The notes under the pieces were generated by a model. That model was given only the letters and a program-made list of their open reading frames with translations, was not told the DNA's origin and ran no database searches. 64,000 nt of DNA from Isochrysis galbana (Eukaryota > Haptophyta > Isochrysidales > Isochrysidaceae): assembly GCA_018136815.1 (NCBI GenBank), contig CM030940.1, positions 1,556,213 through 1,620,212 on the forward strand, read 5' to 3'. Shown here piece after piece: positions 44,229 through 52,042 of this stretch. The position numbers were made by a program, and so were the translations under genes. How positions within the stretch are numbered: position 1 is the stretch's first letter; each line of letters opens with the position of its first letter.

Positions 44229-44421
44229 AAAAAAACTTCTTAACATTCTCGCCGCGCGCGCGACTCTGCACCTTAACTATGCAGCCACGCCCGCTACTCT
44301 CGCCCCCCCTCCACCTGCCTTGCGGCCCGTCCCTCGTGCGCTACCTAGGGGCTGGGTGTATGGGGTTTCCTGCAGCGAACGGTGTGTTCCGATCCCCGAT
44401 CCCCGATAGGCGATAGGTTTT
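44229..44421 (-). mobile_element. 5'-truncated copy of T-tailed retroelement family 2, 17-bp target duplication
   Basis: Flanked by exact direct repeats CATGGGCGCGTGAACAA at 44212-44228 and 44422-44438. On the minus strand the insert contains CAGCCCCTAGGTAGCGCACG, GGCCGCAAGGCAGGTGGAG, GCGGGCGTGGCTGCA and GCGCGGCGAGAATGTTAAGAAG and then an oligo-T run. It is thus the reverse-orientation counterpart of 8040-8173. Only the last ~190 bases of the family are present, as in 5'-truncated LINE insertions. The T-tail lies at the same end as in the other copy. Confidence 0.85.
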
Positions 44422-44617
44422 CATGGGCGCGTGAACAAGCAACAAACAGCTCAAAGACGAAAGACGCCCGCCTGCCCCGAGTTAGGCCGATACGGCGCGC
44501 CGCCGCCCTAGAACTAGAAATCTATCCACGAAGCGGCAGGGCAAGCGCGCCCTAACGCGGGCCCACCCCCACCCGAAGCAGGCTCTCACTCCACTGAGGG
44601 CTAAAGTGCCCAATCAA

Positions 44618-44640
44618 CAACTATTGTTAAAACGATAGGG
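44618..44640 (+). promoter_or_regulatory. 5'-terminal hairpin of family-1 element
   Basis: CTATTGTT and AACGATAG pair as a 7-8 bp stem with a tiny loop, using one G-U pair where other copies have G-C. The stem starts 2 bases from the insertion boundary set by the target duplication and ends 4 bases before the start codon. The element's RNA therefore starts with this hairpin and has a leader of only about 25 bases. Confidence 0.65.
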
Positions 44641-44642
44641 TC

Positions 44643-45257
44643 ATGGAGCGCGCGCCGCCGCCCGCTCTCGCTGCCGCTGCCCTCGCCGCGATGGACGAAG
44701 AACTCATGGACACGCCGCTGTCGCCGAAGCGACCGCGCCAGGATGACCCCCCCAGCCAGGTGGGCACAAGACCCAGCGGGCCACGCCCGCGCATCACCAC
44801 GAACGCCGCGAACAAGGACGCCATGATGGCAGCAGACAGCTTGCAACACATCTCCAGCACAGCCCACAGCCACACCACACACATCACACCAGAGGGACGC
44901 TCCAACAGGGGAGGCCTCCGGGCCCGGCCCCCACACAGCCGCGATACCGCCCTCGCGCTCCGGCGCGAGGGGCAGGCCCGGCACCATCACAGGCAGGACC
45001 CCAACTGGGGGATGCCGCATCAAAACAAGGGAAAGATCATTGAGCAGACTGGGACCCCCAACAAGGGGGACAAGAGCCAAAGGGGAGGCGGCACAGGAGG
45101 GATGCCCTCGAGCGACGCCCACATACGGGCAGACAAACGCGCCGCGGGCGCGAGAGTGACACACACAGCACCAGCCCGAGAGGCCCAGCATCACGATCAC
45201 CAACCCCCGATGATGACGGCGAGAGACGCATCTTCACTTCAAACACATAACCCATAG
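44643..45257 (+). pseudogene. N-terminal part of the family-1 protein, frame-broken (outer copy)
   Basis: Begins MERAPPPALAAAALAAMDEE, 4 bases after the 5' hairpin. The 205-codon frame is rich in Pro, Gly, His, Arg and Thr, like ORF1-type nucleic-acid binding regions, but no domain is recognised. Near its end it meets zinc-knuckle-encoding DNA in a different frame (HFKHITHRRIGTYNRFADRD, CRMCKEANESSTHLGEC at about 45238-45350). The internal deletion thus shifted the frame and the protein is broken. Confidence 0.75.
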
Positions 45258-45461
45258 GCGGATAGGCACCTACAACCGATTCGCGGATAGGGACAAAACC
45301 TGCCGTATGTGTAAAGAGGCTAATGAATCTTCCACCCACTTAGGAGAATGCCCGAGGATAGTTAGGATACTCGGAACACTTGACCAACTAGCAAGATACA
45401 CACCCCGGGAGAATAGAAGCAGAGAAGAGGTAATCATAGATAATCTTTTCATGCATCCCGG

Positions 45462-48400
45462 AAAAAAAAAAAAGATCTGAAGTTTCTGGGCTACACACCT
45501 ACTACTAGACAGCGCGTACTCTTGCCGCTGCACTGCCGCCAACGCCCTTAACTCCCTTCTCTCCGCCCCCTCGCCTTCCCCCCCTCGTTCCTTTGTCTTT
45601 GGTGTCGGGGGTGCGGCCCTGGTGCGCTACCAAGGGCCCGGCTTCGGTTTCGGGGTCCGGGCAGGCCTTTTGGGTTCATGTCTTTGGTTAGTTCAGGCCT
45701 CGCGTGCTGTGGCTGCCCCGAATGTGGTGTCTCGGCGTGCTCTTCGCCGTTCTCACGATTACCTTGTGGTCTCTCTCGCTATTTGGTGTTCGATCCCTAG
45801 TTTCTCTGCCAGGGATACGAGCTCCGCACTGGGGGTCAAGCTGTTATTATTGCCTACTTCGTATAGTGGCCGGATGTCGGCCAAGTCTATCCTTTTTTTG
45901 GGTTGCCTCCCCATGCCCGCCTGGGCGGTTCGCGAGGTGTCTGTTGAGTTGGCGAAGTTTAGCGCCCGGCTTAGCTTCGTGAATCTTTCCAAGACCCGTA
46001 CTAGTACTGATTCTTCTGAGAACGTGGCGTTGTCGTATTGTATTCTGTAAAAGTCAGTTACGATGTATCTCCATGCTAGCATATATAGTGTTGCCAGTGC
46101 CTTGGGGCATGAGCCTTTTGGGTGCATAAACAATCTGTCTATGATGCCTTGCTCGCGTGGTTTGTCCGGCTCGCTTGGGTGTCGGGCTAGGGAGTCAAGG
46201 GTGTCGAATATCTTCGTTAGTCTTGGGCACTCTCCCAGGTGTGTGGATGATTCGTCGGCTGTCTCGCAGAAGCGGCACGCTTTGTCCCGTTCTGGGAATC
46301 TGTTGGACGTGGCAATGCGCCTATGCGTTATGTGCTTGAAGTGTAGGTGTGTGTCTCTCGCTGTTACCATGGGCGAGGTGTAGATCCTGGCCAGATGTGC
46401 CCAGATATCGTCCGGTAGTGTTAGTCTCGTCGCCCAGTTGTCGGGGCCCGTGAGCCGTCGGCGTTTGTGTTGGGCTGTTTGTAGGGCTCTCGTTAGGTGT
46501 GTCACCTCTGTCGCGTCGAGCGTTGTCTTGCCGTCTAGGGTGTATTCGTCCGGTAGCGGGTATTCTGTTCTCTTGTTTGATTTGTATCCTTCGCCCCATT
46601 TTGCCGGAGGGGATGGGTCCAAGTCGGCGGGCGCCGCGATCGTATGGTCGCCTAGGATGGGGGTGCCGAGGTATGAGAGTTCGACTTCGTACCAGGCGTT
46701 TCTCTCTTTGGCGAAGTACTCTCCCTCTTGGTTGATATGGATCTCGGGAGTTGGGTCTTTCGTGTTCGGTGCCGTGTTAGCTGTTGTGTTGCGAGTTTGG
46801 GCGTCCGTGGTTTCCTGGTCAGCCGCCTGTAGTAGGTCGTGTGCGTGTCTCACTATGTTCTCCCAAGTGCCTAAGAATCTATCGCGGGGGATGTGTTCTC
46901 CTTTGTATTGTATATATGTATCATTGTTTTTTAGGTATTGTTCGCATTCCTCCACGGTAAACGCGCTCGTGCACGCGTGGTCTTTGAACACATTGTGTAT
47001 CGTGGTGCATTCGAGTTTGTTCCACAGCTCTGCCCATTTCGGTTGCATGGTCGGGCCGCTGTGGTGCGGGTTGTACCATATGGGTTGGGAGAGGGCTCCG
47101 TCCCTGCTCATTTTCAGCGGCTTTAATTTCAGAGTTCTCACATTCGTGAGGGCTTGCTTCCAAAAGGCCGGGAGCTTGCTCCTTCCTTTTATGCCGTCCG
47201 TTAGCTTGTGCGCGGGCACGTCGGCTAGCACCGCCGCTCTCCCCAAACGCGTGCGGCAGAACCATGCGTCCAGCACTTGCTTCCATTGGGCTTGCCTGGC
47301 GTCCAAGTAATTGAGTATCCATTTGGATTGGAGTGCTTTTACATGGTTATCCCAGTCAAGAAGTCCCAGGCCCAAGTGCGGCCCTTCTTCCGTGTCTCCC
47401 TTGAGCGGGATTTCCGGATGTTTTATCCATTGTAGTTTGCGTCCGGTGCGGTGGTTTAGCCATAGTACCCTTTCCACTGAGCTCTTGAGCGCCCTGTGAA
47501 ACGATTGTGGCGCCGCGAGTGTCTGAACCCAATATCGTGGGACTGATAGTACTAAGAAGTTCGCTACCATCGTTCTTCCGTGAATGGATAGGTTTGCGAT
47601 TATCGGTCCGAGAGCGGAGACTTTCTTGTCTATTTTGTCAGCGAGGCGCCTCCAGAAGGTCTTGGTGGCCCCGGGTCCCCCCAGTGGCACGCCCAGTATC
47701 GTCGCGCATTCACTGCTCTTCAGCCATTTGTATCGTCTGTAGGCTTGTGGCGGGGCCTTTCTTTTTAGAGAGCCCCATCTGAGTCCCTCGAACTTTTGAT
47801 CGTTCGGTTTGCCGCACGAGGCGGCCGCATATCGGTCTACCCATTTTAGTGATCGGCCCAGGCTTGCGTAGTCTAGTCTTCGGGTTAGTTGCTTTGTTGC
47901 TTGGGGAGATGTCTTGTTTGGGACGTGTCTTGTGTTGGGGTCCCTCTCGGCCCCCTCCTTTTTGAGTGTTTGTGGTGTGCGTAGCCTCTGGTGTGCCGGA
48001 GGTGTTGGGTGTGTTGTTGTCTGAGTGTGCAACTCGCTTGTCTGTCCGTGCGGTTCGTTTGCGTCATCACGGGCTCTCGTGCCGCGTGTGATTGGGTTGG
48101 GATGGTAGTCTGACCTTCCACATGTTTCTGCTTGGCCATGTGTCCCTATGGGCTTCTCGGTGTGTTGGGCCATGCAGTTGTTGTTGCATGGATGCAGTTG
48201 TATGTTGCTGGTGGTCTGTTCGACCGGCCGGGCCTGTGCCTCGTGCTTGCGCACGTGGTCAGTGCCGTGGCGTTGTAGGGGCCCAGCCCGGAGGCTTTCC
48301 CTATGGGAGGTTTCGCGTTGTGGATCTGGCTGTGCGCTGGTTCGCTTGTGCTGGCCTGGCTGTGCTTGTGTGTTGTGTGTTGTTGGGTTGTGTTCTGTCG

Positions 48401-48586
48401 TTGTGGCTGTGTGGGCTCGGCTCGGGCCGTGGCTCGCGGGCACCTGGGCTGGCATGGCCCTGGCTGGAGGGCGCTGCGGCTGCGCAGCGTCTGTCATGTC
48501 GTGGTCGGTCGGCGCGGCGGGGTGGGCGGCGGGAGAGGGTGGGAGCGTGGCGCGCTCCATGACCCTATCGTTTATAACGATAGTTG
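45462..48586 (-). mobile_element. Retroelement family 1, nested copy, complete ends
   Basis: 3125 bp, inserted in the outer copy with a 7-bp target duplication ATCCCGG at 45455-45461 and 48587-48593. On the minus strand it begins CAACTATCGTTATAAACGATAGG and ends AAACTTCAGATC followed by T12. Between them lies one long frame and a ~300-base 3' non-coding region that matches the 3' fragments at 11106, 18802, 19191 and 49270. Both ends agree with those of the outer copy, which fixes the element's boundaries without any alignment tool. Confidence 0.92.
45759..48560 (-). CDS. Family-1 retroelement protein lacking the reverse-transcriptase core
   Basis: 933 residues in one frame from ATG at 48560. 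Residues 1-~250 are low complexity, rich in Pro, His, Gln and Thr. From about 255 the sequence reads like the end of a LINE reverse transcriptase (VDRYAAASCGKPNDQKFEG, then ATILGVPLGG, LSIHGRTMVANFLVLSVPRY). A zinc-knuckle follows (CRFCETADESSTHLGEC, a C-x2-C-x8-H-x3-C pattern), then a conserved C-terminus (AWRYIVTDFYRIQY, PKKRIDLADIRPLY). Fingers, palm with the catalytic YADD box, and any endonuclease are missing between residues ~250 and 255. This is an internal deletion that kept the reading frame. The product cannot be an active polymerase by itself. Confidence 0.8.
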   Translation of the reverse strand: MERATLPPSPAAHPAAPTDHDMTDAAQPQRPPARAMPAQVPASHGPSRAHTATTTEHNPTTHNTQAQPGQHKRTSAQPDPQRETSHRESLRAGPLQRHGTDHVRKHEAQARPVEQTTSNIQLHPCNNNCMAQHTEKPIGTHGQAETCGRSDYHPNPITRGTRARDDANEPHGQTSELHTQTTTHPTPPAHQRLRTPQTLKKEGAERDPNTRHVPNKTSPQATKQLTRRLDYASLGRSLKWVDRYAAASCGKPNDQKFEGLRWGSLKRKAPPQAYRRYKWLKSSECATILGVPLGGPGATKTFWRRLADKIDKKVSALGPIIANLSIHGRTMVANFLVLSVPRYWVQTLAAPQSFHRALKSSVERVLWLNHRTGRKLQWIKHPEIPLKGDTEEGPHLGLGLLDWDNHVKALQSKWILNYLDARQAQWKQVLDAWFCRTRLGRAAVLADVPAHKLTDGIKGRSKLPAFWKQALTNVRTLKLKPLKMSRDGALSQPIWYNPHHSGPTMQPKWAELWNKLECTTIHNVFKDHACTSAFTVEECEQYLKNNDTYIQYKGEHIPRDRFLGTWENIVRHAHDLLQAADQETTDAQTRNTTANTAPNTKDPTPEIHINQEGEYFAKERNAWYEVELSYLGTPILGDHTIAAPADLDPSPPAKWGEGYKSNKRTEYPLPDEYTLDGKTTLDATEVTHLTRALQTAQHKRRRLTGPDNWATRLTLPDDIWAHLARIYTSPMVTARDTHLHFKHITHRRIATSNRFPERDKACRFCETADESSTHLGECPRLTKIFDTLDSLARHPSEPDKPREQGIIDRLFMHPKGSCPKALATLYMLAWRYIVTDFYRIQYDNATFSEESVLVRVLERFTKLSRALNFANSTDTSRTAQAGMGRQPKKRIDLADIRPLYEVGNNNSLTPSAELVSLAEKLGIEHQIARETTR

Positions 48587-48593
48587 ATCCCGG

Positions 48594-48960
48594 GGGGAAA
48601 ACGCCAAGATCGCTCACCATACTATACACTATAGCATGGAGATACATCATAACAGACTTCTACAGAATACACTATGACGGCATCGAATTCGCGGAGGAAT
48701 CAGTGCTGATAAGAACGATAGACAGATACACGACGCTGAGCAAGGCGATGAGGTATGCGAACGAGACAGACTCGGCTAGGACTGCCCAAGCGGGGCTGGG
48801 CAGACAGCCGAAGAAGAGAATAGACATGAATGATATGCACCCACTCTACACATTAGGTACAGGAGGAAAGCTGGAACCTAGCCTAGAGCTGCAAGCGCTG
48901 ACCACCTCGCTGGGGGTGGCACATATAATAGCCGAAAGACACGTCCCAGAACACAACTGA
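48594..48960 (+). pseudogene. C-terminal coding end of the outer family-1 copy
   Basis: Continues the protein interrupted at 45461: RSLTILYTIAWRYIITDFYR, ESVLIRTIDRYTTLSKAM, PKKRIDMNDMHPLY, ending at a stop at 48958-48960. It parallels the last ~120 residues of the nested copy's protein at roughly 55-60% identity by eye. The two copies are therefore clearly different lineages of one family and not a recent duplicate pair. Confidence 0.85.
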
Positions 48961-49285
48961 GACGAGAGTCACAAAGGCGGGACAAATGTCCACAGAAACA
49001 AACAATCGGTCACCACGTACGAAAGACACAGTAGTCCGCTCACCAGTCACGCGTACACAAAAGACCGACAACAGGCCTGCCTTGAACCCGCGCTCTGAAC
49101 CAGGCTCGTGGTAGCGCACCCGAGCCGGACCCCGGACACCGAAGACAAAGGAACGAAGGGGGGCAGGGGAGGAGGCGGAGGGAAGGGAAGACAAGGGCGA
49201 TGTAAGAAGGAATGGGGAAGTACCCTAGTATAGTAGGTGTGTAGCCCAGAATCTTCAGATGTTTTTTTTAAAAGTGCCCAATCAA

Positions 49286-50237
49286 CATCCAAGGCAAATG
49301 CGACAACAGCTCGCACGAGCTCGAGCATGCAGCATGCCTAGCATCCGCATTGTGTTTTTAATTAATTGCTTACGCTAAACCAGGGCATCGGGCTATCCAT
49401 CTAGCGCTAGCGCGGGTTCTTGCCTGACGGAGCGCGAATGGAGAGGCGCAGGCGGCTCTGTGCATTGATCGGCTTCATTCAGCACGCTCTTGGACGCCTT
49501 GGTGTGCCTCATACCCACAAATCGGCCCTTGGCCCGCGCAAATCACGCCCGGGCACGCGGACGCGCTAGCTGACGCAAATTGCGCGCTAGCGAGGCATCA
49601 CTTGTCACATTATCGGACGTGCTAGCTGACGCAAATTGCGCCTCGCTAGCCCGGGCACGCGGACGTGCTAACTTGGTGCGATATTGTCACCTTTTGGTGC
49701 ACCAGATCTCCCATTGTGTAGCATTTATTAGTGCTTAGTGCCGCTACTGCCACTAGCGCCACTAGCCTTGTACCAACACGCCAGGCAACGATACACATGA
49801 CCGCACTTACTAAGACCCAAGGCACAAAATGATGTACGTGATTATAACTCCCCCCTCGCATTCTCTCCTCGGCCTACCTTTGAGTTACCTTTTGCCTTTT
49901 GGGAGTCGGGTGAATCGATTCGCGGGTGCGAGCGTGCGAGCCACACGTGCAATTCGTTGCTTCTTATGGCGTCGGATCACATCAAAAGCGAGAAACTATT
50001 CATGTGGACCTACACCCATTCCAATCCTGAGTTGGCCAGTTTGAGCTCCTTTGGAAAAAAGCTATCTGACCACCCTACTGCGACTATTGCTCTTGCGCAC
50101 TACTAGTACTAGCTGCTTCTACTAGCCATAAAAATAACAACGCTGAGGCAACGTCAGGAGCGGGCCGCTTCGCGCCGAAGCCTGCGTGCCGAAGCCTCGA
50201 AGCGCACAGCCATATGCGACGGTCGGTCCGCACGCAC
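49286..50237. other. Intergenic with short direct repeats and a reversed repeat tail
   Basis: The words GCTAGCTGACGCAAATTGCG (about 49567 and 49621) and CCCGGGCACGCGGACG (about 49549 and 49650) are each repeated, shuffled in order. At 49725-49800 the reversed dispersed tail (TGCCGCTACTGCCACTAGC) occurs again next to an A/T-rich end. No gene was recognised. Confidence 0.5.
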
Positions 50238-51449
50238 TCACATGCGGAGGTATGAAAATATCCCCGCGAGCCACGTTGCAGGCCTGCTCAACGCGGCACT
50301 CAAGCTAGGGGACATCTCGCACAACAAATAACCGCGCCTCTCCGCGTTGTAAAACGGACGGTGCCACTCCATAGAACCGTCGCCGGCGTTTAGGCGGTCG
50401 GGCTGGCCAAGTGCCGACGTCATGGCTAGGAGGAGATGCTGGTGAGAAACGACCCCTATGCTGCAGCGCCGTGTGGCCAAGCCCCTCTTACAGCCGCCAG
50501 TTGGCTCAGGAAGATCTAGCAACCATTGCGCCGCCCGGGTGGCGCGCGCGACGAGCAGGTCCCGCTCTTTGGCACCAACCTCGAGGAGCATCGTGTCCTC
50601 CTCCTCGACCTTGTCGTGCTCAAAGTCGACTCGCGGCAGTGTGCCCTCTGCGACTGGGTCGAACGCCCTCTCCTTCAGCTCGGACACGGACATCCGTCGA
50701 TCACATGTGTAGTGCGCAATGCGCTCCCGCAGCAGGTCAGTCGCGACCACCGGCACGGTCGCTGGCCCGCGCAGTGCAAATTCAGGCACGCCTTCTTCAC
50801 GTGTGTGCGCTCTGGAGGTGATGTTAGCAGTGCTCGCCATTTTCTTGGCTGCGTGCAGTGTACGGACGCCACCTGAGGAGAACTGGGGAAGAGCGGCGAA
50901 CGCTGTTTGGATCGTGCGCCGCATCGGAGAGACTGCGATCTGATCAAACTCGATGTGCGAGCTCTGAATCGCATGACGCAGTCGTAGTGCCTGCCTCCAC
51001 CCCTCGGCCGTCAGCGGCGCATCCCAGTGCTCGCGACCTGACACCTGCTCAAGCAGCACCCAGGCTTTGCCATGCGTTGCGAAAAGGGCAGCGCTCTCCG
51101 CGCTGGCGTTGTGGAGCTCCGCGGCGTACGCAGCGTCCTCGGCGTGATTATGGGTGCCCTGAGCGTGACGGATGAGATGTACCTCCACCGACCGAGCGCA
51201 CTCGACGCGGCCATCTCCCTCGAGCGGGAGAAGGATGGGAAGGCGGGAAGAGCTGTCTGCGGCGGCCGCTGCGGCTAGCACGAATGCCAGGAGGCCGAGC
51301 CACGCGCGCGGCGGCGGCTCGGCTTCTGAGAGGGCGGCATGTTGACGCACGCGGTACCGCCGGTGAGTCACGCCGCCTACCACTGGCGTCACACCGTGGC
51401 TCGCCGTGAAGAAGCAGGGCGGCCAGCGGATCGGCGACGCAGACGCCAT
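50238..51449 (-). CDS. Histidine phosphatase (phosphoglycerate mutase-like)
   Basis: 403 residues, one exon. The catalytic histidine lies in VHLIRHAQGTHN (RHG-type motif, about residue 95), the supporting Arg in AVSPMRRTIQTAF, and the second His in GVVSHQHLL. LLRERIAHYTCDRR is the conserved RE...CDRR stretch of the plant/algal PGAM-like branch, whose substrates are mostly unknown. A hydrophobic segment LGLLAFVLAAAAAA (about residues 50-65) precedes the catalytic domain and could be a signal anchor or a targeting leader, placing the enzyme in the secretory pathway or an organelle. A final hydrophobic stretch (TWLAGIFSYL) is short. The physiological substrate cannot be inferred. Confidence 0.85.
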   Translation of the reverse strand: MASASPIRWPPCFFTASHGVTPVVGGVTHRRYRVRQHAALSEAEPPPRAWLGLLAFVLAAAAAADSSSRLPILLPLEGDGRVECARSVEVHLIRHAQGTHNHAEDAAYAAELHNASAESAALFATHGKAWVLLEQVSGREHWDAPLTAEGWRQALRLRHAIQSSHIEFDQIAVSPMRRTIQTAFAALPQFSSGGVRTLHAAKKMASTANITSRAHTREEGVPEFALRGPATVPVVATDLLRERIAHYTCDRRMSVSELKERAFDPVAEGTLPRVDFEHDKVEEEDTMLLEVGAKERDLLVARATRAAQWLLDLPEPTGGCKRGLATRRCSIGVVSHQHLLLAMTSALGQPDRLNAGDGSMEWHRPFYNAERRGYLLCEMSPSLSAALSRPATWLAGIFSYLRM

Positions 51450-51590
51450 TCTTATTGGCGAAATAGATGAGTATATAAGAATATCCTCTTATGTTCCCGT
51501 TTTTTACTCTACTCTGAACTGAGCAACAAGAAGATTTCCCCAGCTGCTCAAAAAGGCCCTTCTCACAGTTACTGGGCCCCATACCCATAC

Positions 51591-51783
51591 CCTACATGTG
51601 AAACACAGTCAAACTTAGAAATAAAACAGCAAAAATAGTATGTTTTTTGCCGTCGAAAAAAAAACAGAGAAAAACAGTGTATAACAAATGTGCCGGGTAG
51701 GGGGGCCGCCCGAAATAAAACAGCGAAAAACATATGTTTTGGGCCTCCGAAAAAAAACACTGTTCCTGTGTTTCACATGTAGG
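51591..51783. mobile_element. hAT-like MITE, copy 2 (193 bp)
   Basis: Perfect 18-bp terminal inverted repeats CCTACATGTGAAACACAG (51591-51608) and CTGTGTTTCACATGTAGG (51766-51783). Flanking 8 bases are ACCCATAC on the left and CCCCATAC on the right, an 8-bp duplication with one difference. The interior contains repeated AATAAAACAGC(A/G)AAAA and GTTTT words in mirrored arrangement and has no coding capacity. The ends match those at 17512-17733. Confidence 0.82.
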
Positions 51784-52042
51784 CCCCATACTTTACAGGT
51801 TGGGCCGAACAAACATAGAGCTCAGAGTGACTATTGAGGGCTAGCTCGCGCGACAAGCCAATAACGTAGCTTAGCTACCGATGACGTCACCCCTAGGACT
51901 AGACATCTCCATCCTACAAAACAACTGCGGTTCAACACTGTAATACTAAATATATCCTCTACATCTGTGAATGACACTGTGAGAAGACGAGAAGACCCGG
52001 GTGCGGGAGGTTCTCGCGAGGCGCCGCCGCCGCCGCCGCCGC

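Larger units (their letters stand above)
44618..49270 (+). mobile_element. Retroelement family 1, outer copy, split by a nested insertion
   Basis: Flanked by the 15-bp target duplication AAAGTGCCCAATCAA at 44603-44617 and 49271-49285. It begins with the hairpin CAACTATTGTTAAAACGATAGG and ends in T8 at 49262-49269. A second family member (45462-48586, minus) is inserted in it, so the element itself is about 1.5 kb. Before the nested insertion the frame reads ...CRMCKEANESSTHLGEC, NLFMHPG; after it, RSLTILYTIAWRYIITDFYR. The two halves therefore join into one C-terminal coding region. Relative to the nested copy it also lacks ~1.8 kb of internal coding sequence. Confidence 0.9.

Noticed and set aside
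44643-45257. Functional host gene starting MERAPPP
   Set aside because: It starts at the retroelement hairpin, shares its N-terminus with two other copies, and is frame-broken by an internal deletion.
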